A stretch of 5,553 nt of DNA from the NCBI GenBank assembly GCA_017882655.1, contig JADGPB010000191.1, positions 1 through 5,553 on the forward strand, given 5' to 3'. Positions 1-5,553 of the stretch are shown one piece after another. Origin of the DNA: Propionibacteriales bacterium (GTDB lineage Bacteria; Actinomycetota; Actinomycetes; Propionibacteriales; Propionibacteriaceae). Position 1 is the stretch's first letter; every line of letters begins with the position of its first letter. The position numbers and the translations under genes are program-made. Under the pieces are notes generated by a model. It searched no databases, was not told the origin of the DNA, and saw nothing but the letters and a program-made list of their open reading frames with translations.

Positions 1-279
1 GATGTCAGAGGGATTTCGCGGCGCGGGACACGGCGAGCCCGGGGTACAGCGTCGTCATCGGCATCGGGGCGGGCGGTGCCACTGACGGCCAGGTGCTGGT
101 CTGGCACGCGACGCCTTGCGCACCAGACTGGCCTCGATGCAGGAGTAGACCCTTGTGGTCGAGACGACGATCCCGAGGCGTTCGCCGGGGTTGCCCTTGG
201 CGTGGGAGTTGGCGTCAGGTGCTGACGCGGATCGGTGGTGCCGGGTTACCTTGGTAGACACATGTACGGCGTTCTTGTC
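1..279. other. Upstream flank without a recognised gene
   Basis: No gene can be supported here. Several frames stay open because of the high GC content. Plus frame 3 is open from the window start to a TAG at 255-257 (84 codons); its first 40 or so codons have GC-rich third positions, after which it becomes rich in Arg and Trp, as non-coding GC-rich DNA does. A GTG-started minus frame (261 down to 55, 68 residues) has an unremarkable composition and matches no family I know. The stretch could hold the broken or natural end of a plus-strand gene whose body lies to the left of the window. I saw no convincing -35/-10 pair for glgX. Confidence 0.4.
95..132. other. Inverted repeat, possible transcript-end hairpin
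   Basis: The arms 95-104 (GCTGGTCTGG) and 123-132 (CCAGACTGGC) can form a 10-pair RNA stem with two G-U wobbles. Three further pairs (108-110 with 119-121) are possible inside the 18-base loop. It lies about 160 bases upstream of glgX and could end a transcript entering from the left. There is no T-run after it, so an intrinsic terminator is only a guess, and stable hairpins arise by chance in GC-rich DNA. Confidence 0.25.
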
Positions 280-286
280 GAGGTGA
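280..286 (+). promoter_or_regulatory. Ribosome binding site of glgX
   Basis: GAGGTGA is a perfect seven-base match to the anti-Shine-Dalgarno end of actinobacterial 16S rRNA. Four bases separate it from the ATG at 291. It fixes the start of glgX and predicts efficient initiation. Confidence 0.85.
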
Positions 287-290
287 GCTC

Positions 291-2378
291 ATGAGCAGCA
301 GCGCGGACGGGGCGATACAGACCCCCGATTCCCTCGTGAGCCTGGCGGGTGTTTCATACCCCGTAGGCGCGACGGTGAACGCCGGCGGAGTCAACTTCTG
401 TGTGTACTCGCGCAACGCCACCGGTATCACCTTGGCGTTGTTCGACCAGGCGGACGACGCGGCGCCGGCCCAGTCGATACGGCTCGATCCCGAGACGAAC
501 CGTACGTATCACTACTGGCACGTGTTCGTTCCAGGCCTGCGCGCGGGGCAGCTGTACGGCTACTACGCCGACGGGCCGAACCAGCCCGACCAGGGCCTCG
601 TCTTCGACGGTCTGAAGCTGCTGGTCGATCCCTACGCGCTGTGCGTGGCGTTACCCGCTGGCTACTCGCGTGCGGCCGCTGCCCGCCCGGGCGACAACAC
701 CGCGACCGCCGCCAAGAGCGTGGTCGTCGACCCCGACGCGTACGACTGGGAGGGCGACCAGCCGCTGAAGAGGGACTTCGACGACAGCATCATCTACGAG
801 ATGCACGTGCGCGGCTTCACCGCTCACCCGAACTCGGGCGTTACCGCAGCCAACCGGGGTACGTACGCGGGGCTGATCGAGAAGATCCCGTACCTGACGG
901 GTCTGGGTGTGACGACGGTCGAGCTGATGCCGGTGCAGCAGTTCGACCCGCAGGACGGACCTGACGGGCTGACCAACTACTGGGGCTACCAGCCGGTGGC
1001 ATTCTTCGCCCCGCACAGTCCGTACAGCTCACGTCGGGATCCGCTCGGCCCGGTGGACGAGTTCCGTGACCTGGTCAAAGCGCTCCACCAGGCCGGAATC
1101 GAGGTGATCCTCGACGTCGTGTTCAACCACACCGCCGAAGGCGGGACGGGAGGGCCGATCCTGTCCCTGCGTGGCCTGGACAATCTCACCTATTACATGG
1201 TCGACCCGGCCGCCCGCGGCAGGTATGACGACTACACCGGCACCGGGAACACGGTCAACGCCAACGAGACCATCGTGCGGCGACTGATCCTGGACTGCTT
1301 GCGCCACTGGGTCCAGCACATGCACGTGGACGGGTTCCGGTTCGACCTGGCCTCGGTGCTCTCTCGAGGCGAAGACGGTGCCCCGCTGGCGGACCCGCCG
1401 ATCCTGTGGGACATCGAGACCGACCCGGTGCTGGCGGGGACGAAGATCATCGCCGAAGCGTGGGACGCGGCAGGGCTGTACGAAGTGACCACCTTCGTCG
1501 GTGACCGGTGGGCGGTGTGGAACGGGCGCTACCGCGATAACGTACGGCGCTTCGTCAAGGGCGATCCCGGCCAGGTCTCGGCCTTCGCCGACAGCCTCAT
1601 GGGCAGCGCCCGGCTCTTCCAGCATCCCGACCGTGACCCCACCCGCAGCATCAACTTCGTGACAGCCCACGACGGCTTCACCCTCAACGATCTGGTCTCC
1701 TACGATGCCAAGCACAACGAGGCCAACGGCGAGGGCAACAGGGACGGCGCCCCCAACGGCGACAGCTGGAACTGCGGGGCCGAGGGTCCCACCGACGATC
1801 CGGCGGTGGACCAGTTGCGACGGCAGCAGGTGAAGAACTTCCTGACGGCCCTGTTCGTGTCGCAGGGCCGGCCCATGGTGCTGATGGGCGACGAGGTCCG
1901 CCGCACCCAGCAGGGCAACAACAACGCGTACTGCCAGGACAACGAGACCAGCTGGTACGACTGGGACCTGGCCACCGGCTCGGCCGACCTGCTGCGCTTC
2001 GTCCAAGGGTTCTTGGATCTCCGGAAGCGGTTGTCCCTGTTCACGGACCGCCGCTTCTGGGGTGAGCCCGGCAGCGCCACGGTCGCCTGGCACGGTGTCG
2101 AGCTCGGCCAGCCCGACTTCAGCGACGACTCGCACACCCTGGCGCTCGAGCTGTCCCAGCCGGGCAGCGCCGAACACCTGCACATCATCTTCAATGCCTA
2201 CTGGGAGCCGCTCGACTTCGCGCTGCCCGACCTACCCGGCGGTCAGCTCTGGCACCGGCTCGTGGACACGACCCTCGGCTCCCCGGACGACCTCTCCGAC
2301 CCGCCCCAGCCACTCACCCCGGGCCAGGACCGGTACACGGTGGCCCCACGCTCGACAGTCATCCTGACCGCGCAGTGA
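291..2378 (+). CDS. glgX: Glycogen debranching enzyme, GlgX/TreX type (GH13 isoamylase family)
   Basis: Cytosolic enzyme predicted to hydrolyse alpha-1,6 branch linkages of glycogen, acting after phosphorylase has shortened the outer chains. Seen: 695 residues, close to the usual GlgX length. Residues about 20-115 form a CBM48-like domain (NFCVYSRNA, then RTYHYWHVFVPG and the YGYYADGP motif). The catalytic barrel follows, with NYWGYQP at 229-235, DVVFNH at 275-280, GFRFD at 348-352 (nucleophile Asp352), IIAEAWD at 386-392 (acid/base Glu389) and TAHDG at 458-462 (transition-state Asp461). All catalytic residues are intact. The last 90 or so residues resemble the C-terminal beta domain. There is no signal peptide. 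The ATG follows a strong ribosome binding site. About 20 residues precede the usual GlgX start region. Leucine 121 (651-653) is encoded by TTA, a rare codon in Streptomyces. The gene stands alone and converges on the ATPase gene. TreX-like isoamylase is the nearest alternative; sequence alone does not separate the two. Confidence 0.95.
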   Translation: MSSSADGAIQTPDSLVSLAGVSYPVGATVNAGGVNFCVYSRNATGITLALFDQADDAAPAQSIRLDPETNRTYHYWHVFVPGLRAGQLYGYYADGPNQPDQGLVFDGLKLLVDPYALCVALPAGYSRAAAARPGDNTATAAKSVVVDPDAYDWEGDQPLKRDFDDSIIYEMHVRGFTAHPNSGVTAANRGTYAGLIEKIPYLTGLGVTTVELMPVQQFDPQDGPDGLTNYWGYQPVAFFAPHSPYSSRRDPLGPVDEFRDLVKALHQAGIEVILDVVFNHTAEGGTGGPILSLRGLDNLTYYMVDPAARGRYDDYTGTGNTVNANETIVRRLILDCLRHWVQHMHVDGFRFDLASVLSRGEDGAPLADPPILWDIETDPVLAGTKIIAEAWDAAGLYEVTTFVGDRWAVWNGRYRDNVRRFVKGDPGQVSAFADSLMGSARLFQHPDRDPTRSINFVTAHDGFTLNDLVSYDAKHNEANGEGNRDGAPNGDSWNCGAEGPTDDPAVDQLRRQQVKNFLTALFVSQGRPMVLMGDEVRRTQQGNNNAYCQDNETSWYDWDLATGSADLLRFVQGFLDLRKRLSLFTDRRFWGEPGSATVAWHGVELGQPDFSDDSHTLALELSQPGSAEHLHIIFNAYWEPLDFALPDLPGGQLWHRLVDTTLGSPDDLSDPPQPLTPGQDRYTVAPRSTVILTAQ

Positions 2379-2406
2379 GAGCCACAGGAGCCGGATAGGA
2401 CCACCG

Positions 2407-2421
2407 ATCCTTCGAAAGGGT
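2407..2421. terminator. Weak hairpin between convergent genes
   Basis: In the 53-base gap between the two stop codons, 2407-2412 pairs with 2416-2421 (ATCCTT / AAGGGT, one G-T pair) around a three-base loop. Its position suits a shared terminator for glgX and the ATPase gene. The stem is short and no T-run follows on either strand, so the role is tentative. Confidence 0.25.
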
Positions 2422-2431
2422 GATGTCCCGT

Positions 2432-5092
2432 TCACTTGGCGCGGAAGCGGCTTGCCGAACGGCGCGCGTGGCGGTGACGACGTTCCTCGGAGGACAGCCG
2501 AGCGGACGGTGCCGTCGGAGCCGGCACGAGCACCGGAAGCGGGGGCGGCCCGAACCGGTAGTAGGCGAGCTTCGCGACCTCGATCACCACGAGGTAGACC
2601 AGCACCACGCCCACGAGTGCCAGCAGGAACGTGGCCGGCAGGGGGCGGAAGCCGATCAACGGGGCGAGCGGGCTGTACGGGAGGACGACGCCGACGGCGA
2701 CGACGGCGAGCACCGTGGCTCGCAGGAGCCGGCCCGGGCGGCTCTTCCAGAACGGTACGCGACGGGTCCGGATCGCGAAGACGATCAGTGTCTGGGTGGC
2801 GAGGGACTCGACGAACCAGCCGGCCTGGAACTCGGGGACCGGCGCGCGAAGCAGCCACAGCATGAGGGCGAAGGTGAAGAAGTCGAACAGGGAGCTGATA
2901 GGGCCGAAGATCAGCATGAAGCGTCGGATGCTGCCGATGTCCCAGTGCGACGGCTTGCGGAGCTGTTCGTCGTCGACGGTGTCGGTGGGGATGGCGAGCT
3001 GGCTGGAGTCGTACAGCAGGTTGTTGAGCAGGATCTGGCTCGGGGTCATGGGAAGGAACGGAAGGAACAGTGAGGCCAACGCGGCCGAGAACATGTTCCC
3101 GAAGTTGCTCGAGGTGCCCATCTGGACGTACTTGATCGTGTTCGAGAAGACCCTGCGCCCGTCGACCACGGCCTCGGCGATGGCGCCGAGGTCCTTGTCC
3201 AGCAGCACGATGTCGGCGGCGTCCTTGGCCACGTCGACCGCGCTGTGCACGCTGATGCCGACGTCGGCGGCGTGCAGGGCGGGTGCGTCGTTGACGCCGT
3301 CGCCGAGGAAGGCGACGGAATGGTGCTGGCGCAGGACGCGGATGACCCGAGCCTTCTGGTCGGGAGAGATGCGCGCCAACAGTGAGGTGCGCTGGACAGC
3401 CTCGTACAGGTCGCTGTCGCTGAGTGCGTCGACGGCGTCTCCGCTCAGCGTGTCGCCCGGATCCAGCCCCAGGTCACGGCAGACCTTCTCCGCGACCCGC
3501 TGGTTGTCGCCTGTGGCGACCTTCACCGCGACGTTCAGGGCGTTGAGCCGGTCGATGGACGCCTTCGCGTCCTGCTTCGGCTCGTCGGTGAAGTTGAGGT
3601 AGCCCGCCAGGGTGAAGCCGGCCACGTCCGTCGTGGGCAACTTGGTCACGCCGGCCGACGTCCTGACCGCCATCGCCACGACGCGGGCCCCCTGGTCGAA
3701 GAGTCGATCCACGGTTGCAGAGTCGGTCGGGTCGACGCCGCTGCACAGCGCGAGCACCGACTCCGGCCCGCCCTTGATCACTTCCTGCCGCCCGTCCTTG
3801 TCGGACTGGATCAGGACGGCGTTCGTACGGGAGTCGTGGTCGAACGGTCGAAGGTCGAGACGGGCATGGTTGCTCAGGTCGCTATGTCCCAGCGTCGCCT
3901 CGGCGAGCGCCTGGTCGAGCGGGTCCTGACCCACGTTGTTCGCGCCGGCGGCGGCGAAGTCGGTCTCGCAGCTGAGCAGCCCGAGCAGAGCCACGTCGGA
4001 CTCCGTGAACCCCTTCGCCGGTACGGCCTCCACATAGGTCAGTCGCCCGTTCGTCAGGGTTCCGGTCTTGTCGGTCACCAGGACGTCGACGTTGCCGAGG
4101 TCCTCGATGCAGACCAGGCGTTTCACCAGGACGTGCTGCTTGGACAGCAGCCGGGCGCCTGCCGCGAGGCTGGTGTTGACCACCGCGGGCAGGAGCTGGG
4201 GAGTGATGCCCACCGCGATCGCGAGGGCGAACATCAGTCCGGTCAGGATCGGTCGATGCTGGATGGTGTTGGCAGCGAAGATGAACACGGCCAGGACGAT
4301 CGCGACCCACATCAGGAACTGCGAGAACCTGGCCAACCCCTTCTGGAAGCTCGTCACGGGTGGCGCCTGGTTCAGCGACGCCGCGATCCGACCGAAGACG
4401 GCGTCCGCTCCGGTGGCGACGGCGATTCCCGTACCCGATCCGGACTGGACGACGGTGCCCATCAGCGCACAGCACGGGAGGTCTCCCAAGCCGGGCTGGC
4501 CGCTGACGGCGGCGGTGTCCTTGCTAGCCGCCTGCGACTCACCCGTGATTGCCGACTCGTCGCAGGACAGGTTGGTGGCCTGGATGAGCCTGAGGTCCGC
4601 GGGGACGACGTGTCCGAGGCTGACCCGTACGATGTCGCCGCGGACGACGTGGGAGACCTCGATCTCCTTCTGGACACCGTCGCGGACGACAACGGTGGTG
4701 TGGGTGATCCGGTCCTGGAGGGAGTCGGCTGTACGTTGCGCCTTGTACTCGTTCCAGAACCCCAGGCTCACACTCGCCGCGAGGATGACGAGGATGATCG
4801 TCGCGTCGCCGACGTCCCCGGTGGCCATCGACAGGATCGCCGCCACGGCGAGAAGCATCAGCAGTGGGCTCTTCACCTGGCCCCACAGCACGTGGGCGGC
4901 CGATGCCCGGTGGGTCGGGACCCAGTTGGCGCCATCCCGGGTCAAGCGCTGGGCGGCCTCCTGGCTGGTCAGGCCCGCGTTCGGTGTACCCAGCGTGGAC
5001 TGCAGCTCAGCGGCGTCGACGCAGCCTGCCTTCTGGATGAGCGAGGTGGTGCTCGCCGAAACCGGAGGTGCGCTCACCACGTGCGTGTCCAT
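2432..5092 (-). CDS. mgtA: Magnesium-transporting P-type ATPase, MgtA type (P3B)
   Basis: Inner-membrane pump predicted to import Mg2+ driven by ATP. Seen: 886 residues (Escherichia coli MgtA is about 900) with an N-terminal cation-ATPase domain (about 25-75), M1-M2 (about 73-112), actuator motif TGES 183-186, M3-M4 (about 256-305), phosphorylation motif DKTGTLT with Asp341, nucleotide-domain KGGPE 440-444, TGDN 527-530 and GDGVNDAP 597-604, then M5-M10 (about 655-840). MgtA signatures are SSNFGNMFS (661-669), NLLYD (691-695), the VDDEQ segment after M6, and TLIVFAIRTRRVPF before M9. All catalytic residues are intact. M4 reads TPQLLP (297-302), where enterobacterial MgtA has TPEMLP. After M10 comes a proline-rich, then Arg/His-rich tail (about 848-886). 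The ATG at 5092 is the first possible start after an in-frame TAG; the Shine-Dalgarno is poor (CAGG only three bases away). No TTA codons. No MgtC or regulator gene adjoins it in the window. Another divalent cation as substrate cannot be excluded. Confidence 0.92.
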   Translation of the reverse strand: MDTHVVSAPPVSASTTSLIQKAGCVDAAELQSTLGTPNAGLTSQEAAQRLTRDGANWVPTHRASAAHVLWGQVKSPLLMLLAVAAILSMATGDVGDATIILVILAASVSLGFWNEYKAQRTADSLQDRITHTTVVVRDGVQKEIEVSHVVRGDIVRVSLGHVVPADLRLIQATNLSCDESAITGESQAASKDTAAVSGQPGLGDLPCCALMGTVVQSGSGTGIAVATGADAVFGRIAASLNQAPPVTSFQKGLARFSQFLMWVAIVLAVFIFAANTIQHRPILTGLMFALAIAVGITPQLLPAVVNTSLAAGARLLSKQHVLVKRLVCIEDLGNVDVLVTDKTGTLTNGRLTYVEAVPAKGFTESDVALLGLLSCETDFAAAGANNVGQDPLDQALAEATLGHSDLSNHARLDLRPFDHDSRTNAVLIQSDKDGRQEVIKGGPESVLALCSGVDPTDSATVDRLFDQGARVVAMAVRTSAGVTKLPTTDVAGFTLAGYLNFTDEPKQDAKASIDRLNALNVAVKVATGDNQRVAEKVCRDLGLDPGDTLSGDAVDALSDSDLYEAVQRTSLLARISPDQKARVIRVLRQHHSVAFLGDGVNDAPALHAADVGISVHSAVDVAKDAADIVLLDKDLGAIAEAVVDGRRVFSNTIKYVQMGTSSNFGNMFSAALASLFLPFLPMTPSQILLNNLLYDSSQLAIPTDTVDDEQLRKPSHWDIGSIRRFMLIFGPISSLFDFFTFALMLWLLRAPVPEFQAGWFVESLATQTLIVFAIRTRRVPFWKSRPGRLLRATVLAVVAVGVVLPYSPLAPLIGFRPLPATFLLALVGVVLVYLVVIEVAKLAYYRFGPPPLPVLVPAPTAPSARLSSEERRHRHARRSASRFRAK

Positions 5093-5159
5093 GCGCCTGA
5101 CGCTAGACCTGCAATCCCGTGAATGTGCCGACCCCTATCCAGTGCTCGGGCCTGCTTCG

Positions 5160-5210
5160 CGCTTCGGATCGGTTGCTCGCCCGGCACCGGTGAGCCGCAG
5201 TGTCGAAGCG
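5160..5210 (-). promoter_or_regulatory. Two-tier inverted repeat in the ATPase leader
   Basis: Outer arms CGCTTCG (5160-5166) and CGAAGCG (5204-5210) are a perfect 7-base inverted repeat. Inner arms 5175-5181 and 5189-5195 give seven more pairs (one G-T) around a seven-base loop, and the two stems are joined by a symmetrical 8 + 8 base internal loop. The structure ends 67 bases before the ATPase start codon. A second copy of GCTTCG at 5154-5159 could compete for the same partner arm, so two alternative stems are possible. If transcribed it would be a leader RNA structure; if not, it could be an operator. I do not recognise the M-box or another named riboswitch in it. Confidence 0.35.
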
Positions 5211-5374
5211 GACATCGGTCAGGCGGTGAGAGGGTCGGGATCAGGGTTCTGATGAGACTTCCAGACAAGGAGGCGTTCGGGGAGCGCAGGCCCTCAGATA
5301 GCCAGCAGACGATCTCGAGGTCGTTCGCCACGACCCCTTCTGAGCGTCCGCTGAGGGGGCCGGCGGGCAATTTC

Positions 5375-5390
5375 GCGCAAAGATAACGCA
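5375..5390 (+). repeat. Direct repeat copy 1, possible recombinase arm site
   Basis: GCGCAAAGATAACGCA matches the copy at 5532-5547 at 14 of 16 positions in the same orientation. It lies 10 bases from the tRNA-derived segment at 5401-5423. Tyrosine integrases bind short direct repeats on the arms of their attachment sites, so this placement is suggestive, but function is inferred only from position. Confidence 0.4.
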
Positions 5391-5400
5391 CAGTTCCCAA

Positions 5401-5423
5401 TGGCGGAGGATACGAGATTCGAA
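5401..5423 (-). mobile_element. Attachment-site-like tRNA 3'-end fragment (probably tRNA-Ser)
   Basis: Read on the minus strand, this segment is a complete tRNA 3' end: T-loop TTCGAAT (5423-5417), 3' T-stem CTCGT (5416-5412), 3' acceptor strand ATCCTCC (5411-5405), discriminator G73 (5404) and encoded CCA (5403-5401). The 5' T-stem should follow as CTCGT on the plus strand at 5424-5428, but GCCGC is found, and no anticodon arm or 5' acceptor strand is present. So this is a fragment, not a tRNA gene. Integrative elements of actinomycetes commonly insert at tRNA 3' ends and leave just such a duplicate. G73 and the acceptor sequence fit a serine tRNA; the anticodon is unknown. An old tRNA gene remnant is the alternative. 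Confidence 0.7.
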
Positions 5424-5553
5424 GCCGCTAAAGCGACTTGTCGACATACGCTTCAGGAGCCACATTTTTAGCCTGACAAGGGATTTCGTCTGATCAGGGC
5501 GATGTTTGCACAGGCCTGCCAAGGCATGTCAGCGCCAAGATAGCGCATGGATA
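5424..5553. other. Lower-GC segment beside the att-like site, no gene seen
   Basis: By hand count 5401-5553 is about 53% GC, well below the two genes. No coding frame is supported; the minus frame through 5522-5241 crosses the tRNA fragment and looks like chance. Short inverted repeats occur: CGCT/AGCG around AA near 5426-5435, CTTGTC 5437-5442 with GACAAG 5475-5480, and TGCC/GGCA around AA at 5517-5526. These could be recombinase or regulator sites, or chance. An ATG at 5547 has no ribosome binding site. Confidence 0.4.
5532..5547 (+). repeat. Direct repeat copy 2, possible recombinase arm site
   Basis: GCGCCAAGATAGCGCA is the second copy of the repeat at 5375-5390, differing at two positions. 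It lies 108 bases to the right of the tRNA-derived segment. This copy has self-complementary ends (GCGC at both sides of a seven-base centre), which also fits a protein-binding site. Confidence 0.4.

Larger units (their letters stand above)
5093..5400. other. Upstream region of the Mg2+ ATPase gene, no recognised gene
   Basis: This 308-base stretch has no convincing gene. Open frames exist on both strands (a plus frame 5123-5386 of 87 residues; a minus frame from a TTG at 5400 that runs over the ATPase start), but they lack ribosome binding sites and match no family I recognise. It should hold the ATPase promoter and leader, yet I found no clear -35/-10 pair on the minus strand. It contains the two-tier inverted repeat described separately and a small hairpin (ATCAG at 5240-5244, CTGAT at 5249-5253, four-base loop). 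GC content drops sharply near 5371. Confidence 0.4.

Noticed and set aside
1029..2183. A 384-codon open frame on the minus strand inside glgX
   Set aside because: It is an antisense shadow of a clearly real, fully conserved GH13 gene. Long antisense frames are expected in high-GC DNA, and the product resembles no family.
3836..5122. A 428-codon plus-strand open frame opposite mgtA, and further long frames in the same region
   Set aside because: All lie opposite the conserved P-type ATPase sequence and have the Arg/Gly/His-rich composition of shadow translations.
5123..5386. An 87-codon plus-strand frame ending just before the att-like site, as a possible integrase C-terminus
   Set aside because: It has no ribosome binding site and no tyrosine-recombinase motif such as the catalytic His-x-x-Arg or Tyr box; its place near the att site is not enough.
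5093..5400. An M-box (ykoK) Mg2+ riboswitch ahead of mgtA
   Set aside because: I could not match the conserved M-box core by eye; the inverted repeat there has a different layout. A covariance-model search would settle it.
5401..5480. A functional tRNA gene on the minus strand
   Set aside because: Only the 3' quarter is present; the 5' T-stem, anticodon arm, D-arm and 5' acceptor strand are missing on the adjoining DNA.
1..5553. CRISPR array, insertion sequence ends or an origin of replication
   Set aside because: No regularly spaced repeats, transposase motifs, terminal inverted repeats with target duplications or DnaA-box clusters were seen.

Overview
The window comes from a high-GC actinomycete, most likely Streptomyces or a close relative. 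The reasons are GC-rich codon third positions throughout, a typical actinobacterial Shine-Dalgarno site, and close family resemblance of both proteins to actinobacterial forms. It holds two complete convergent genes and two non-coding flanks. No species can be named from the sequence alone.

Layout. Positions 1-290 are a flank with no recognised gene; it contains one fairly strong inverted repeat and ends in a near-perfect ribosome binding site. Positions 291-2378 (+) encode a complete GlgX/TreX-type glycogen debranching enzyme (GH13 with an N-terminal CBM48-like domain). A 53-base gap with a weak hairpin separates its stop codon from that of a complete 886-residue MgtA-type (P3B) magnesium-transporting P-type ATPase at 2432-5092 (-). 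The ATPase is followed, in genome order, by 308 bases of upstream region carrying a two-tier inverted repeat, and then by a short piece of lower GC (about 53% by hand count over 5401-5553).

The most informative non-coding signal is at 5401-5423. On the minus strand it reads as the exact 3' end of a tRNA (T-loop, 3' half of the T-stem, 3' half of the acceptor stem, G73 and encoded CCA), most likely tRNA-Ser, and the match stops abruptly at the 5' T-stem. This is the usual appearance of an attachment site left by an integrative element that uses a tRNA 3' end. Two imperfect 16-base direct repeats flank it at 5375-5390 and 5532-5547 and could be recombinase arm sites. No integrase lies in the window, so it is unclear which side is element and which is chromosome.

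Functionally, the debranching enzyme removes short alpha-1,6 branches from phosphorylase-trimmed glycogen in the cytosol, and the ATPase imports Mg2+ across the membrane. They face each other, so they are not an operon and no direct cooperation is shown. The glgX gene carries a single in-frame TTA codon, which in Streptomyces would make its translation depend on the bldA tRNA. I see no clearly novel multi-gene system here; the tRNA-derived att-like site, the TTA codon and the ATPase leader structure are the points that deserve a second look.
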